From contig JALNWR010000015.1 in the NCBI GenBank assembly GCA_023230795.1, positions 1 to 21,290 on the forward strand: DNA of 21,290 bases. The letters run 5' to 3'. A program made the position numbers and the translations under genes. Shown piece by piece: positions 7,092-15,780 of this stretch. This stretch comes from Candidatus Cloacimonadota bacterium. Its GTDB lineage: Bacteria; Cloacimonadota; Cloacimonadia; Cloacimonadales; Cloacimonadaceae. Each line of letters opens with the position of its first letter. The first letter of the stretch is position 1. Below the pieces are notes generated by a model. The model ran no database searches. It had not been told where the DNA came from and saw only the letters and a list, made by a program, of their open reading frames with translations.

Positions 7092-9596
7092 ATGAAAGAA
7101 GGTTTTATACCAAGTAACGACTATGAATCAATGTTCTTTTCGGATGATACTGAAGGGAAAACAAACGATATAAAGACCAGATTTTTGAATCATTTGGAGT
7201 ATTCATTAATCAAAGATAATACTACCGTGGAGATTTGGGATGTATTTTTTGCCCTGGCGCTGTCTTCGCGAGACCGGCTGATCGAGCGCTGGCTCAGGAC
7301 GCAACATGAATATCGCAAGCGCGATGTGAAGAAGGTCTATTATCTATCCATGGAATTTTTGATCGGGCGGCTTTTGGGCAACAGTCTGATCAATCTGGAT
7401 TTGTACAATGAAAGCTATGATATGCTCAAAGCGCGGGGTTATTCTTTGGAAGACATCGCCGAGCTGGAGCCCGATATGGGTTTGGGAAATGGCGGTTTGG
7501 GACGTCTGGCAGCCTGTTTTCTGGACTCCATGGCAAGCTCCGCATATCCCGGTTACGGATATGGTATCCGCTATGAATTTGGCATCTTCCGCCAAAACAT
7601 CGTAAACGGCTATCAGAGAGAGGTTCCGGATCACTGGCGCAAAAATGGCTGTCCCTGGGAGATCAAGCGCCCCGAGATCACCTATCGTGTACGCTTCAAA
7701 GGCAAGGTGACAGCGGTGGAGCAAAATGGCAACGGCCCGGTATATCGCTGGATAGATACCGAAGACGTGATGGCTGTGGCCTGGGACATCCCCGTGCCTG
7801 GTTACAAAGTGGACAACGTAAATAACCTCCGGCTCTGGGAAGCCACTGCTACCGATGAATTTGACTTTGAATACTTCAATAACGGCGATTATGTGAAGGC
7901 GGTGGAGCAAAAGAACATCAGCGAAAACATCAGCAAGGTGCTGTATCCGAACGACAATTTGCATTTGGGTAAAGTATTGCGGCTCAAGCAAGAATACTTT
8001 TTTGTCTCTGCTACTTTGCAGGATATCTTTTATCATTGGAAAAGGGATCACGATGGCTTTGACGGCTTTGCGGACAAGATATCTATCCAGCTCAATGACA
8101 CTCACCCGGCGCTGGCCATTCCGGAGCTGATGCGCATCTTCATCGACAAAGAGCGCATGGATTTTGCCTCTGCCTGGGAGATATGTAAACAGGTCTTTAG
8201 CTATACAAATCATACCATCCTGCCTGAGGCTCTGGAACGCTGGAGCGTAGCGCTTTTTGAAGAGCTGCTGCCACGGCATCTGATGCTAATTTATCAGATA
8301 AACGAGCTTATCATGAAAGAAGTAAGTGCCAGATACCCCGGCGATATCATGAAATTGCGCAATGTCTCCATCATCGAAGAAGGCCACGAAAAGTCGCTGC
8401 GCATGGCCCAGCTCTGCTATCATGGCTCACATACGGTAAATGGAGTGGCAGCGCTGCATACCGAGATTCTGCGCAAGAAGGTCTTTGCAGACCTGGATCA
8501 GCTCTACCCGGGAAAATTGCAAAACAAGACCAATGGTATCACGCCCCGGCTCTGGCTTCTGGCCTGCAATCCGCTCCTGTCCAGCCTGATCTCAGAACAT
8601 ATTGGCAGCTGTTGGACCCGCGATCTTAGCCGCCTGCGAGGTCTGGAAGATTATCTGGATGATCAGGATTTTAAGGACAGCTTTTTTGAGATCAAGGAAA
8701 TCAATAAGAAACGCCTCAGCCGCTATATATACAGAGTTACGGGCATCCGCACCCACACAGACAGCATCTTTGATGTACAGATCAAGCGTTTGCATGAATA
8801 CAAACGGCAATTGCTCAATGTGATGGGGACCATCGCCCGCTATCAACGCATCAAAGCCAATCCGGACGGCGACTTTGTCCCGCGTACCGTGATCTTTGCA
8901 GGTAAGGCTGCTCCCGGCTATTTCCTGGCAAAACGGCTGATCAAGCTGATCAACAACCTGGGCGATATCATCAATAAAGATCAGGATGTGAAAGACCGGC
9001 TGAAAGTAGTATTTTTGCCCAATTACAGCGTTTCTCTGGCCGAGAAGATCATCCCCGCAGCAGACCTTTCCGAGCAGATTTCCACCGCAGGATATGAAGC
9101 CAGCGGAACCGGAAATATGAAGTTTGCCTTGAATGGCGCACTCACTCTGGGTACCCTCGATGGTGCAAACGTGGAAATGGCAGAAGAGATCGGCATGGAA
9201 AACATGTTTATCTTTGGCCTCAAAGCAGATGAGGTTAGTCAGCTCAAACAGTCCTGCTACAATCCACGTCATTATTACGACTCCGATGCAGAGCTCAAAG
9301 CCGTGGTGGATTCTTTTCTGGATGATAGCTGGTGTCCCAATGAACCCGGCATCTTTGCCCCGATCTGGAATGTGCTGATGCAAGATGGCGATACCTATCT
9401 GCAAATGGCTGATTTCAGGGCTTTTATGGATGCGTCAGACCGAGTGGACAGCCTCTATCTTCAGCGTGATGAATGGGTGCAAAAAGCCATCCTGAATGTG
9501 GCCCGCATCGGTAAGTTTTCCAGCGATAGGGCGATCAAAGAATACGCAGAAGAAATCTGGAAGATCAAGCCTTTACAGCTTGATTTTGGCGGCTGA
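7092..9596 (+). CDS. glgP: Glycogen/alpha-glucan phosphorylase (GT35)
   Basis: 834 residues from the ATG at 7092, the usual length. It releases glucose-1-phosphate from glycogen or maltodextrin with inorganic phosphate, in the cytoplasm, using pyridoxal phosphate. The C-terminal PLP signature EASGTGNMKFALNGALTLGT is intact, with the Schiff-base lysine at Lys677. Other family blocks are YYLSMEFLIGR, LGNGGLGRLAACFLDS near the N-terminus, and QLNDTHPALAIPELMR. The ATG is preferred to an in-frame TTG at 7068 because ACGAGG stands 8 bp upstream of it. The AMP-site residues that would separate an allosteric glycogen enzyme from a MalP-type enzyme were not assessed. Long antisense frames inside it are shadows. 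The exported lamin-tail gene follows after 13 bp and probably shares the transcript. Confidence 0.97.
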   Translation: MKEGFIPSNDYESMFFSDDTEGKTNDIKTRFLNHLEYSLIKDNTTVEIWDVFFALALSSRDRLIERWLRTQHEYRKRDVKKVYYLSMEFLIGRLLGNSLINLDLYNESYDMLKARGYSLEDIAELEPDMGLGNGGLGRLAACFLDSMASSAYPGYGYGIRYEFGIFRQNIVNGYQREVPDHWRKNGCPWEIKRPEITYRVRFKGKVTAVEQNGNGPVYRWIDTEDVMAVAWDIPVPGYKVDNVNNLRLWEATATDEFDFEYFNNGDYVKAVEQKNISENISKVLYPNDNLHLGKVLRLKQEYFFVSATLQDIFYHWKRDHDGFDGFADKISIQLNDTHPALAIPELMRIFIDKERMDFASAWEICKQVFSYTNHTILPEALERWSVALFEELLPRHLMLIYQINELIMKEVSARYPGDIMKLRNVSIIEEGHEKSLRMAQLCYHGSHTVNGVAALHTEILRKKVFADLDQLYPGKLQNKTNGITPRLWLLACNPLLSSLISEHIGSCWTRDLSRLRGLEDYLDDQDFKDSFFEIKEINKKRLSRYIYRVTGIRTHTDSIFDVQIKRLHEYKRQLLNVMGTIARYQRIKANPDGDFVPRTVIFAGKAAPGYFLAKRLIKLINNLGDIINKDQDVKDRLKVVFLPNYSVSLAEKIIPAADLSEQISTAGYEASGTGNMKFALNGALTLGTLDGANVEMAEEIGMENMFIFGLKADEVSQLKQSCYNPRHYYDSDAELKAVVDSFLDDSWCPNEPGIFAPIWNVLMQDGDTYLQMADFRAFMDASDRVDSLYLQRDEWVQKAILNVARIGKFSSDRAIKEYAEEIWKIKPLQLDFGG

Positions 9597-9609
9597 TAGC
9601 TGTTTAGTA

Positions 9610-11214
9610 ATGAAGAGCCGGCTACTGATTGCGACAATAGCGCTGTGCAGCCTGCTTTCGGCCCGGGTGGTGATCAATGAAGTGTGTTACGACCCCGCCG
9701 GTGCTGATTCCGGAAAAGAGTGGATAGAGCTCTATAACGCCTCCGGACATAGCGTGGAGCTCACAGGCTGCAAAATTTATAGCGGCGGCAGGTCCTACAC
9801 AGAAGACTTCGAATTCCCCTATTTTGTGCTCCGCCCTCAACGCTTTGTCTTAGTGGGCGGCAGCGAAGTGGCAAATGCCCATTTCCTGCACAATTTCTCT
9901 TTTCAGAATGGAGGAAGCGTAAGTGACGGCATCCGCTTTGTCAATGCGGATAGCAGCTATACAGACACCGTGATTTACGACAGCCCCAATGATAACCTTT
10001 TGATCGATGATCTGGGCCTGCCCGCCAGCTCCTGCGCCGAGGACGCTCCCGAAGGCTGCTCTTTGGCCCGGGTCTGTGATGGCTGGGATACAGATCAAAG
10101 CGGAGCGGACTTTATCGTAGAAGCCTCTCCTACCCCCGGTTTGCCAAATCACGTCTATGCCGATTATGCGATCAGCGATCCCATCCTTACAGACCTTGAA
10201 GGTGGGCAGCAGCTACAGCTCACGGCCTGCAATCTCTCTTCTTTTCCACCCAGAGAGCCGGCAGAGCTCTTGATCTATCGGGATGAGCAGCTTTTCCACA
10301 GTGAAGAGATATCCCCGCTGGCTCCAGGCGAAAGCAGGACTATCGAGATCTGGATTTCAGGCGAGTATCTCCTGCTTTGTGCCCAATTGAACCTGATAGA
10401 TGATCCTAATCTTGAGAATAACAGCCTGTATGTCAGCTATCTGGGCACTCAAGCTTTGCCCCCGCTGATTAATGAAATCTTCCCGGCGCCCAGCTCTGAC
10501 AAGCAGGAATGGATAGAGCTTTATGCCCCTGCTGCAACCGGTGACAGAGCCGGATATGTAATTGTCGATGAAGCAAATAACCGGACTCCCTTTAGCCTGC
10601 CCGATGTACCGGGATACTTTGTGCTGTGTCGGGACAAAGACAGCCTGCTGCAAAGCTATCCGGATTGCCCGGCTATGGCAGTGATAGAAGTATCCAGCTG
10701 GGCCAGCCTCAATAACAATGGAGACAGCCTGACCTTATTGGATGCCGATCAGGAGAATGTGCTGGATGCCATGAGCTACACCGCAGCCCAGGCGATATCC
10801 GATATGGCTTTGCAAAGGACAGTATCCCAGGATGACAGCATAATCTGGAGAGTGGGAAAGCCAAATCCCGGACAGGATAATGATATACACTTGCATCAAC
10901 TGCCCGAACAAGACGCAAAGCTGAAAGTTCTGGGCTCTCCCTGCGATCCTCAAAATGCCGAAGCAATCACCATCAGCTACAATCTGCCCGAGCCCTCAAA
11001 CAGGGTAAACTGCATCATATACGACCTGAAAGGACGCCTGGTACGGCATCTGGCAGATCACGCTCCGGTAGAAGCCAGAGGCCTGCTATCCTGGGATGGA
11101 CGCCGGCAAAATGGCAGCTATGCCAAGCGCGGACTATATATCATACTCTGGGAATCCCAGGCTGATGCTTCCGATAAAGTATTTCGCAAACAGCTTACCG
11201 CTGTGATTAGATGA
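9610..11214 (+). CDS. Exported protein with two lamin-tail domains and a FlgD-like C-terminus
   Basis: 534 residues from the ATG at 9610. A signal peptide (KSRLLIATIALCSLLSA) spans residues 2-18. Domains in order: lamin-tail domain at 18-135 (INEVCYDPAG, KEWIELYN), a CARDB-like beta domain at about 184-278, a second lamin-tail domain at about 284-400 (LINEIFPAP, KQEWIELY, NNNGDSLTLLD), and a FlgD-type Ig domain at about 445-530 (DLKGRLVRHL, SWDGRRQNG, KRGLYIILW). Lamin-tail modules are common in secreted bacterial surface proteins, and the terminal FlgD-like domain resembles type IX-type C-terminal sorting domains, so cell-surface attachment is likely. The frame is open for another 38 codons upstream, overlapping glgP, but the signal peptide fixes the start at 9610. 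No good ribosome binding site is visible, so coupling to glgP is likely. Ligand or partner unknown. Confidence 0.88.
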   Translation: MKSRLLIATIALCSLLSARVVINEVCYDPAGADSGKEWIELYNASGHSVELTGCKIYSGGRSYTEDFEFPYFVLRPQRFVLVGGSEVANAHFLHNFSFQNGGSVSDGIRFVNADSSYTDTVIYDSPNDNLLIDDLGLPASSCAEDAPEGCSLARVCDGWDTDQSGADFIVEASPTPGLPNHVYADYAISDPILTDLEGGQQLQLTACNLSSFPPREPAELLIYRDEQLFHSEEISPLAPGESRTIEIWISGEYLLLCAQLNLIDDPNLENNSLYVSYLGTQALPPLINEIFPAPSSDKQEWIELYAPAATGDRAGYVIVDEANNRTPFSLPDVPGYFVLCRDKDSLLQSYPDCPAMAVIEVSSWASLNNNGDSLTLLDADQENVLDAMSYTAAQAISDMALQRTVSQDDSIIWRVGKPNPGQDNDIHLHQLPEQDAKLKVLGSPCDPQNAEAITISYNLPEPSNRVNCIIYDLKGRLVRHLADHAPVEARGLLSWDGRRQNGSYAKRGLYIILWESQADASDKVFRKQLTAVIR

Positions 11215-11306
11215 TCTTATAGAACGCAGATAGAACGGATCAACACGGATATTTTTGGGGCTATTTGAATTTGGCTGAGAGCTTAGGGGTGCCGAACTCC
11301 GGTTTG

Positions 11307-11354
11307 GATGCGTGCTGGATTCTATGCGTGCTGGATTCGATACGTGCTGGATTC
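11307..11354 (+). repeat. Three tandem copies of a 16-bp unit
   Basis: Units at 11307-11322, 11323-11338 and 11339-11354 follow GATGCGTGCTGGATTC, with one change in copy 2 (first base T) and one in copy 3 (GATACG). A fourth copy diverges after GATGCG and becomes the first arm of a hairpin. Confidence 0.9.
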
Positions 11355-11429
11355 GATGCGTCTCGCATCGACAAGGCCAAAGGCCTTGAAAAAGAGCAGG
11401 TTCCGCGCTCTGCAGGCGAGACGCCTGCA
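11354..11429. repeat. Run of three triloop hairpins
   Basis: CGATGCG-TCT-CGCATCG (11354-11370), AAGGCC-AAA-GGCCTT (11373-11387) and TGCAGGCG-AGA-CGCCTGCA (11411-11429) are three perfect stems with three-base loops within 76 bp. None is followed by a convincing T-tract, so they look like repeat-element structure rather than simple terminators. Confidence 0.8.
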
Positions 11430-11510
11430 ATCCAGCAGTTTGTAGCTTTTCTTGGGCAGGCGTAAAGGGGCTGATCAAAGAGCTATTCATTCCTTTTTTA
11501 TCCGCATTCT

Positions 11511-11563
11511 ATCAAATCTTTATCCGCTTTGATCCGCCCAATCCGCCCAATCCGCGTTCTATC
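11511..11563 (-). repeat. CGGAT-type repeat just after the wrbA stop
   Basis: On the minus strand, starting 10 bp past the stop codon, a run of 9-bp units of the type TGGGCGGAT is preceded by ATAGAACG. The same style of repeat follows the plus-strand gene (11219-11250) and comM (15781-15817), each time reading CGGAT in the direction of the gene it follows. Confidence 0.75.
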
Positions 11564-11571
11564 ATCCAGCT

Positions 11572-12180
11572 TTATTTCATCCGCGCCAGCATCCTGGCCA
11601 CATGTGCGCCTTGAAAGAAGGCTCCATCGAGCTCGAATTTATTGGGCGTTCTGCTGCCATCCGGCCCGGCGATGGTGCTCGCTCCATAGGGTGAATTGCC
11701 AGAGATTTCTTCCATAGTGGATTGTCCGGCATAGCTATATGGCAGGCCTACTATCATCATGCCCTGATGCAGAAGCACGGTGTGCATGCTCAAGATAGTG
11801 GATTCCTGCCCGCCATGCTGAGTGGCCGAGCTGGTAAAGACCGAGCCGATCTTTCCGATCAGGGTGCCTTTAGCCCAAAGCGCACCGGTGCCGTCTATAA
11901 AGGCTTTCATCTGTGAGGCTATCATGCCATAGCGGGTGGGGGCGCCAAAGATGATGGCATCGTAATCCGCAAGCTCCGCAGGTTCGGCGATAGCGATATC
12001 GGCAAAGGCTTTCTTGGCCTGGCTGGCGCCGATTTTATCCAGGGTGTCTGCTGAAAGAGTCTCCGGCACCTGCTTGAGAGTAACTTCCATATTATCTATG
12101 CTTTTGGCGCCTTCGGCAACGGCTTTTGCCATCTGAAAGACATGCCCATAACACGAGTAAAACAGTACTAAAATTTTCAT
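11572..12180 (-). CDS. wrbA: WrbA-family flavoprotein, NAD(P)H:quinone oxidoreductase
   Basis: 202 residues, full length. It is a cytoplasmic tetrameric FMN flavodoxin-like enzyme that reduces quinones by two electrons and is tied to oxidative-stress protection. Visible signatures are the FMN phosphate loop YSCYGHV (8-14), GAPTRYG (79-85), SSATQHGGQE (117-126) and SPYGASTIAG (163-172). In an anaerobe it probably protects against oxygen exposure. An AAGGAG site stands 8 bp before the ATG. It lies 68 bp after the threonine aldolase gene and may be read from the same promoter, though TATACT-like -10 sequences occur in the gap. Confidence 0.95.
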   Translation of the reverse strand: MKILVLFYSCYGHVFQMAKAVAEGAKSIDNMEVTLKQVPETLSADTLDKIGASQAKKAFADIAIAEPAELADYDAIIFGAPTRYGMIASQMKAFIDGTGALWAKGTLIGKIGSVFTSSATQHGGQESTILSMHTVLLHQGMMIVGLPYSYAGQSTMEEISGNSPYGASTIAGPDGSRTPNKFELDGAFFQGAHVARMLARMK

Positions 12181-12248
12181 GATTCTTCTCCTTGTCTTAT
12201 ATTATGTAGATAGTATAGAGGAAATCTCAGCTTTAGCAAACGGGGGCT

Positions 12249-13289
12249 TTATTCAGCTTCTTCCGCGATCAATTCCTCGATGCTGAGTATAAACTCATCT
12301 ATATGCTCTTCCAGGGTATTGAAGTTACACATCAGCCGCACTTCATTCCGGCTTTCATCCCAGGTGTAGAACATGAACTTTTCCTGCAGGGGCTCTATCC
12401 ACTCTTCAGGAAGGATGGCAAAGATAGAATTCACACATACTTCTTGGGTGATGGTGATCTGTGGGAAGGCCTGAAGGCGTTTTGCCAGAAGCGCGGCCAT
12501 ATCATTGGCATGCTTTGCGCATACCCGCCAGAGTTCCTTATTCAGATAGGCTTCATATTGAGCTGAGATAAAGCGCATTTTGGAAAAGAGTTGATTGCAC
12601 TGCTTGCGGTAAAAACGCATATCGGAAGTGAGTTTGGGATGGAAACTGACTATGGCTTCTCCCAGCAGGAGGCCGTTTTTGGTCCCGCCAAAGCTGATGA
12701 TATCCGCTCCGATATCGTAGGTCATGCTCTTCAGGTCTGTATTCAGGGCTACCACTGCATTGGCCAGACGGGCACCATCTATATGCAGCAGCATCTCGTT
12801 TTCATGTGCAAAATCCGCCAGAGCTTTGAGCTCTTCCAAGCTATAAAGCGTGCCATACTCTGTACTTTGTGAGATGGAGACAATCCTGGGCTGGGAGTGA
12901 TGCTGATCCCGATTTCCTAAAAGCCGGGGTGCGATCAGCTGGGGAGTGAGCTTGCCATCCACAGTAGGGATCGGCAGCAGTCTGGCTCCGGTGCATTTTT
13001 GCACTGCCCCGCACTCATCAATATTGATATGGGAAGTATCGGCACAGATGACGGAATGAAACGAATTGGTCAGGGATTGCAAAGCCAGTACGTTTGCCCC
13101 CGTTCCGGTGATCACAAAGAAGGCCTCACAGTCTCCCCCAAACAGCGCTTCGATATCAGATAAAACGTCACGCGTAAGTTGATCCTCTCCATAGGCCGGA
13201 CAGAATCCGGTATTAACCTGTTGCAAAGCTGAAAATACGGTAAAGTGAATACCGCTGTGGTTGTCACTGCCAAAACTGATCGGAAACAT
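12249..13289 (-). CDS. ltaE: Threonine aldolase (beta-eliminating lyase family)
   Basis: 346 residues, the usual length. This PLP fold-type I enzyme cleaves threonine or allo-threonine to glycine and acetaldehyde. Visible are the N-terminal FGSDNHSGIH block, the conserved DGARLANA at 171-178 and the PLP lysine Lys204 in SFGGTKNG. The start has an AGGAG site 8 bp upstream and its own promoter at 13320-13347. The L- or allo-specificity cannot be read from sequence. The ltaE symbol is used for the family. Confidence 0.92.
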   Translation of the reverse strand: MFPISFGSDNHSGIHFTVFSALQQVNTGFCPAYGEDQLTRDVLSDIEALFGGDCEAFFVITGTGANVLALQSLTNSFHSVICADTSHINIDECGAVQKCTGARLLPIPTVDGKLTPQLIAPRLLGNRDQHHSQPRIVSISQSTEYGTLYSLEELKALADFAHENEMLLHIDGARLANAVVALNTDLKSMTYDIGADIISFGGTKNGLLLGEAIVSFHPKLTSDMRFYRKQCNQLFSKMRFISAQYEAYLNKELWRVCAKHANDMAALLAKRLQAFPQITITQEVCVNSIFAILPEEWIEPLQEKFMFYTWDESRNEVRLMCNFNTLEEHIDEFILSIEELIAEEAE

Positions 13290-13319
13290 TAATCTTCTCC
13301 TGAATTATGCTTTTTGCCA

Positions 13320-13347
13320 AATTTATCCTTTGTGTCTTTTATGTCAA
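13320..13347 (-). promoter_or_regulatory. Promoter of the threonine aldolase gene
   Basis: Minus strand: consensus -35 TTGACA (13342-13347), 16-bp spacer, -10 TAAATT (13320-13325). It begins about 10 bp past the stop of the channel gene and about 30 bp ahead of the ATG, so this gene does not depend on read-through. Confidence 0.55.
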
Positions 13348-13357
13348 GTGCGATTCT

Positions 13358-14236
13358 TCATACTTTACGATAAGTAGGATAAGCCAATTCCACATCGCTA
13401 TGCTTGGCAAATTCCTCAAGGATGCTTTCCCACATGTCCTCTGTGGTGCAACGCCGACTTCTGATCTCACTCAGATAGCGAATGGTCAGCAGTACTCCGC
13501 TATCCAGCACTGAGGTGTAAACGGTAGTGGTGAGTATATTGTAGGTAATCAAGAATTTACGGGAGGTCTCTTTTAATTCCTGCTTCACCTGTGGGGTGAT
13601 GGAAAGAGCTTGAGAATCGGCAATCTCGTGCAAGATCTGCTTGGCTTTACGCCAATCGCTTTCAAAGGTGATCAACACGGGAATCTCGTTCCAGATAAAC
13701 TTGAATCCTTTGTCATAATTGCTCAGGGGTTGGGTAAAAACAAAGCCATTGGGTATATGGATCATGCGCCCGGTGGATTGATCTGCCTGCACCCAATTCC
13801 CTATCTCCAGCATGGTAAATTGAAACGGCCTGATGTCTATCACATCTCCGGAGTGTTCCCCGATCTGAATTCTATTGCCCACATCAAAAGGCTTGCGGGT
13901 GAGGATAAATATCCATCCGGCAAGATCGGCAAATACCTCTTTTAAAGCAATGGCAATACCCGCAGATAATAGACCCAGGAAAGTGGCCAAAGATTGAATG
14001 CCTTCAAACCAGACTCGCCCCACTACCAAAAAGCCAATGAGCACAAAAGTATAAGTGATGCTTTTTCTCCAGCTGAATTGACTGCGCAGATCGCGCACCC
14101 GCTTTTCGATCACCTTTCTTGCGATCCGGTTCAACATCCATAATACAAAAATCAGGATCAGACTGGTTATCACATTTGAAAAAACACGCCCTTGCACCAA
14201 TTTGGCGAGGGTAGTAAAGACATTTTGACCTTCCAT
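13358..14236 (-). CDS. MscS-family small-conductance mechanosensitive channel
   Basis: 292 residues, close to E. coli MscS. Predicted membrane helices are TM1 at about 18-37, TM2 at about 60-77 and the pore-lining TM3 at about 80-112 (GLLSAGIAIALKEVFADLAG). The beta domain follows with PFDVGNRIQIG, then GDVIDI and the HIPNGFVF element near 160-167, all typical of MscS. It opens on membrane tension to release solutes in hypo-osmotic shock, in the inner membrane. The terminator of the upstream lipoprotein gene lies at 14271-14302, so it should have its own promoter; I see no strong one. An AAGGG site is near the ATG. Confidence 0.93.
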   Translation of the reverse strand: MEGQNVFTTLAKLVQGRVFSNVITSLILIFVLWMLNRIARKVIEKRVRDLRSQFSWRKSITYTFVLIGFLVVGRVWFEGIQSLATFLGLLSAGIAIALKEVFADLAGWIFILTRKPFDVGNRIQIGEHSGDVIDIRPFQFTMLEIGNWVQADQSTGRMIHIPNGFVFTQPLSNYDKGFKFIWNEIPVLITFESDWRKAKQILHEIADSQALSITPQVKQELKETSRKFLITYNILTTTVYTSVLDSGVLLTIRYLSEIRSRRCTTEDMWESILEEFAKHSDVELAYPTYRKV

Positions 14237-14270
14237 ATACAGCCCTTATTGTACCTGATACATAAACGTA

Positions 14271-14302
14271 AAAAGCTGAAGCATAATCTTTCCTGCTTCA
14301 GC
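14271..14302 (-). terminator. Rho-independent terminator of the lipoprotein gene
   Basis: Minus strand: GCTGAAGC, a 12-base loop, GCTTCAGC, then TTTTT. The 8-bp stem is perfect (14275-14282 with 14295-14302) and starts 24 bp past the stop codon. Confidence 0.75.
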
Positions 14303-14326
14303 CTTGATATAAAGAATCATAAGATT

Positions 14327-14998
14327 TTAGAAATTTACGCCAAGGGCGCGGTCCACCAGATAAAGCTGCCAGGGATTACTGCTGGAAGCCTCCTGACTCA
14401 CATTTTTGATGGTGAAGACAAATTCATATTGGGCGCTCAGACCATCCACCATGAAGGGAATCATCAAACGAACTTTTTTGCCTTCATAACGCTTGGCTTC
14501 TGTGAAGTCAACAGGCCACAGCGGACGTCTGGCCAAAATGCCGGTGCTGGAGACATACACATGATCTGCAGAAAACAGGCTTTCATTGATATTTCCCCGT
14601 CTTGCGATCACGGAAGGGGTTTGAGGGTTGTCCCGCTCACTCAGCTTGGTTCCGGAGGCCAGAACCTTGTGCCCGATATTGTCCACATCCATATAAACTA
14701 CTTCATCCCAATCAATTATGAGCGGCTTTTCACTCTTATTGTACAATACCAGATTCCAGCCGGCTTCGGTGGCACTCCAGATGCTGCGGAACAAATCATC
14801 TTCATAAGCATACCGAACCACATCCATGGTGTCTGCCACAGGGGCTTGATAACGTTGATTGATATCGCTGGCCTTGCGCACCATACTCAGTTCCACATCG
14901 TATTTTACGACCATTTTCTGAGCGGCTGAGCTCCCCGAACAGCCAAATACCCCAATCAGGATCAGGCCGAAAAGTGTGAAAATTAAATACCTTTGCAT
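14327..14998 (-). CDS. Predicted lipoprotein of unknown function
   Basis: 223 residues. A hydrophobic signal sequence is followed by the lipobox VFGC, with the lipidated Cys at residue 20, so it is expected on the inner or outer membrane facing the periplasm. The mature part is a mixed beta domain with charged segments and no family I recognise. An AGGAG site lies 5 bp upstream of the ATG. It is a single-gene unit, with a promoter at 15032-15059 and a terminator at 14271-14302. Confidence 0.8.
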   Translation of the reverse strand: MQRYLIFTLFGLILIGVFGCSGSSAAQKMVVKYDVELSMVRKASDINQRYQAPVADTMDVVRYAYEDDLFRSIWSATEAGWNLVLYNKSEKPLIIDWDEVVYMDVDNIGHKVLASGTKLSERDNPQTPSVIARRGNINESLFSADHVYVSSTGILARRPLWPVDFTEAKRYEGKKVRLMIPFMVDGLSAQYEFVFTIKNVSQEASSSNPWQLYLVDRALGVNF

Positions 14999-15031
14999 TT
15001 TTACTCCTATGCTTTTTATTGCTTTATTAAC

Positions 15032-15059
15032 AAGATAGCGTACACGGATAAAATGTCAA
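15032..15059 (-). promoter_or_regulatory. Promoter of the lipoprotein gene
   Basis: Minus strand: consensus -35 TTGACA (15054-15059), 16-bp spacer, -10 TATCTT (15032-15037), about 34 bp ahead of the ATG. Confidence 0.65.
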
Positions 15060-15086
15060 GCTGAAAGTGGGCTGGCATCTCCCCAA

Positions 15087-15749
15087 AACTCCTATCCGGA
15101 AGTGGCAACCAAGCCCGGCATGGAGATCGAAAACCTCAGGAACTTAGGCTCGGACTATCTCTACAAAGACATTTTCACCCTGCACGAGATCCGCAAACCG
15201 GAATTGATCGAAAAACTTTTGCAAGCTCTGGCCTTCCAAATCAGCGCCGAAGTATCGTATAATGAACTGGCGCAATTGCTTAATTCCGATCCGGAAACCA
15301 TCGCCCGTTACATCCGGATTTTGGAGCACGCCTTCATCATATTCCGCTTGCCAAACTACAGCACCAATCAATGCAATGAAATCAAACGTTCACGCAAGAT
15401 TTATTTTTGGGATAACGGCATCCGCAACATTCTGCTTTCAGATTTCAGGGCTATAGACTTGCGGGACGATATCGGTAAATTGTGGGAAAACTATGTGGTA
15501 TCCGAGCTTGCCAAGCTCCGTGACAATCATAGATTGCTCGCCAACTCCTACTTTTGGCGTTCCAAAACTGCCGCTGAAATTGATTACCTGGAAATTCAAG
15601 ACGCTCAAATCAAAGCTTGGGAAATCAAGTGGAACCACAAAAAGAGGCCTGCAACCAGGGCTTTCCAAAATGCCTATCCCGAGGCAAAGCTTGATCTGAT
15701 CAATCCGGAAAATTACTTTCTGAACCTGATGCCAGGTAGCAGGCAGTAA
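15087..15749 (+). pseudogene. 5'-truncated AAA ATPase, DUF4143 C-terminal part only
   Basis: The open frame matches the C-terminal half of the AAA_14/DUF4143 family, normally about 380-400 residues. It starts at the family's YPEV block (codons near 15093) and continues through DYLYKDIF, the winged-helix-like ETIARYIRILEHAFIIFRL, KIYFWDNGIRN, GKLWENYVVSEL and YFWRSKTAAEIDYL, the last part resembling a PD-(D/E)XK-type fold. The N-terminal ATPase with Walker A and B is missing: the DNA upstream is the promoter of the divergent lipoprotein gene. A GTG at 15102 could start translation but has no ribosome binding site. It is most likely a deletion remnant; the remaining frame is intact, so the loss may be recent or the fragment may still be made. 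Confidence 0.75.
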
Positions 15750-15780
15750 ACAAAATCATCGCCTATTTGACTGCCCCTGT

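Larger units (their letters stand above)
11215..11571. repeat. Repeat-rich gap between convergent genes
   Basis: No credible gene; a 118-codon minus-strand frame is translated repeat. The ends are an inverted pair: ATAGAACGC at 11219-11227 with CGGATCAA at 11236-11243, mirrored at 11554-11562 and 11529-11536. The middle holds a 16-bp tandem repeat and three triloop hairpins. The whole 344-bp unit could be one interspersed element or two gene-end repeats facing each other. Confidence 0.65.

Noticed and set aside
7344..9404. Two long minus-strand open frames (311 and 270 codons)
   Set aside because: Both are antisense to glycogen phosphorylase and are products of its codon usage.
11307..11354. 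Tandem 16-bp units as a CRISPR array
   Set aside because: Units are directly adjacent with no spacers and no cas genes are present.
11134..11490. 118-codon minus-strand frame
   Set aside because: It is translated tandem repeat and hairpin sequence, overlapping the 3' end of the lamin-tail gene.
14192..14929. 245-codon plus-strand open frame
   Set aside because: Antisense to the lipoprotein gene, which has a lipobox, promoter, ribosome binding site and terminator.
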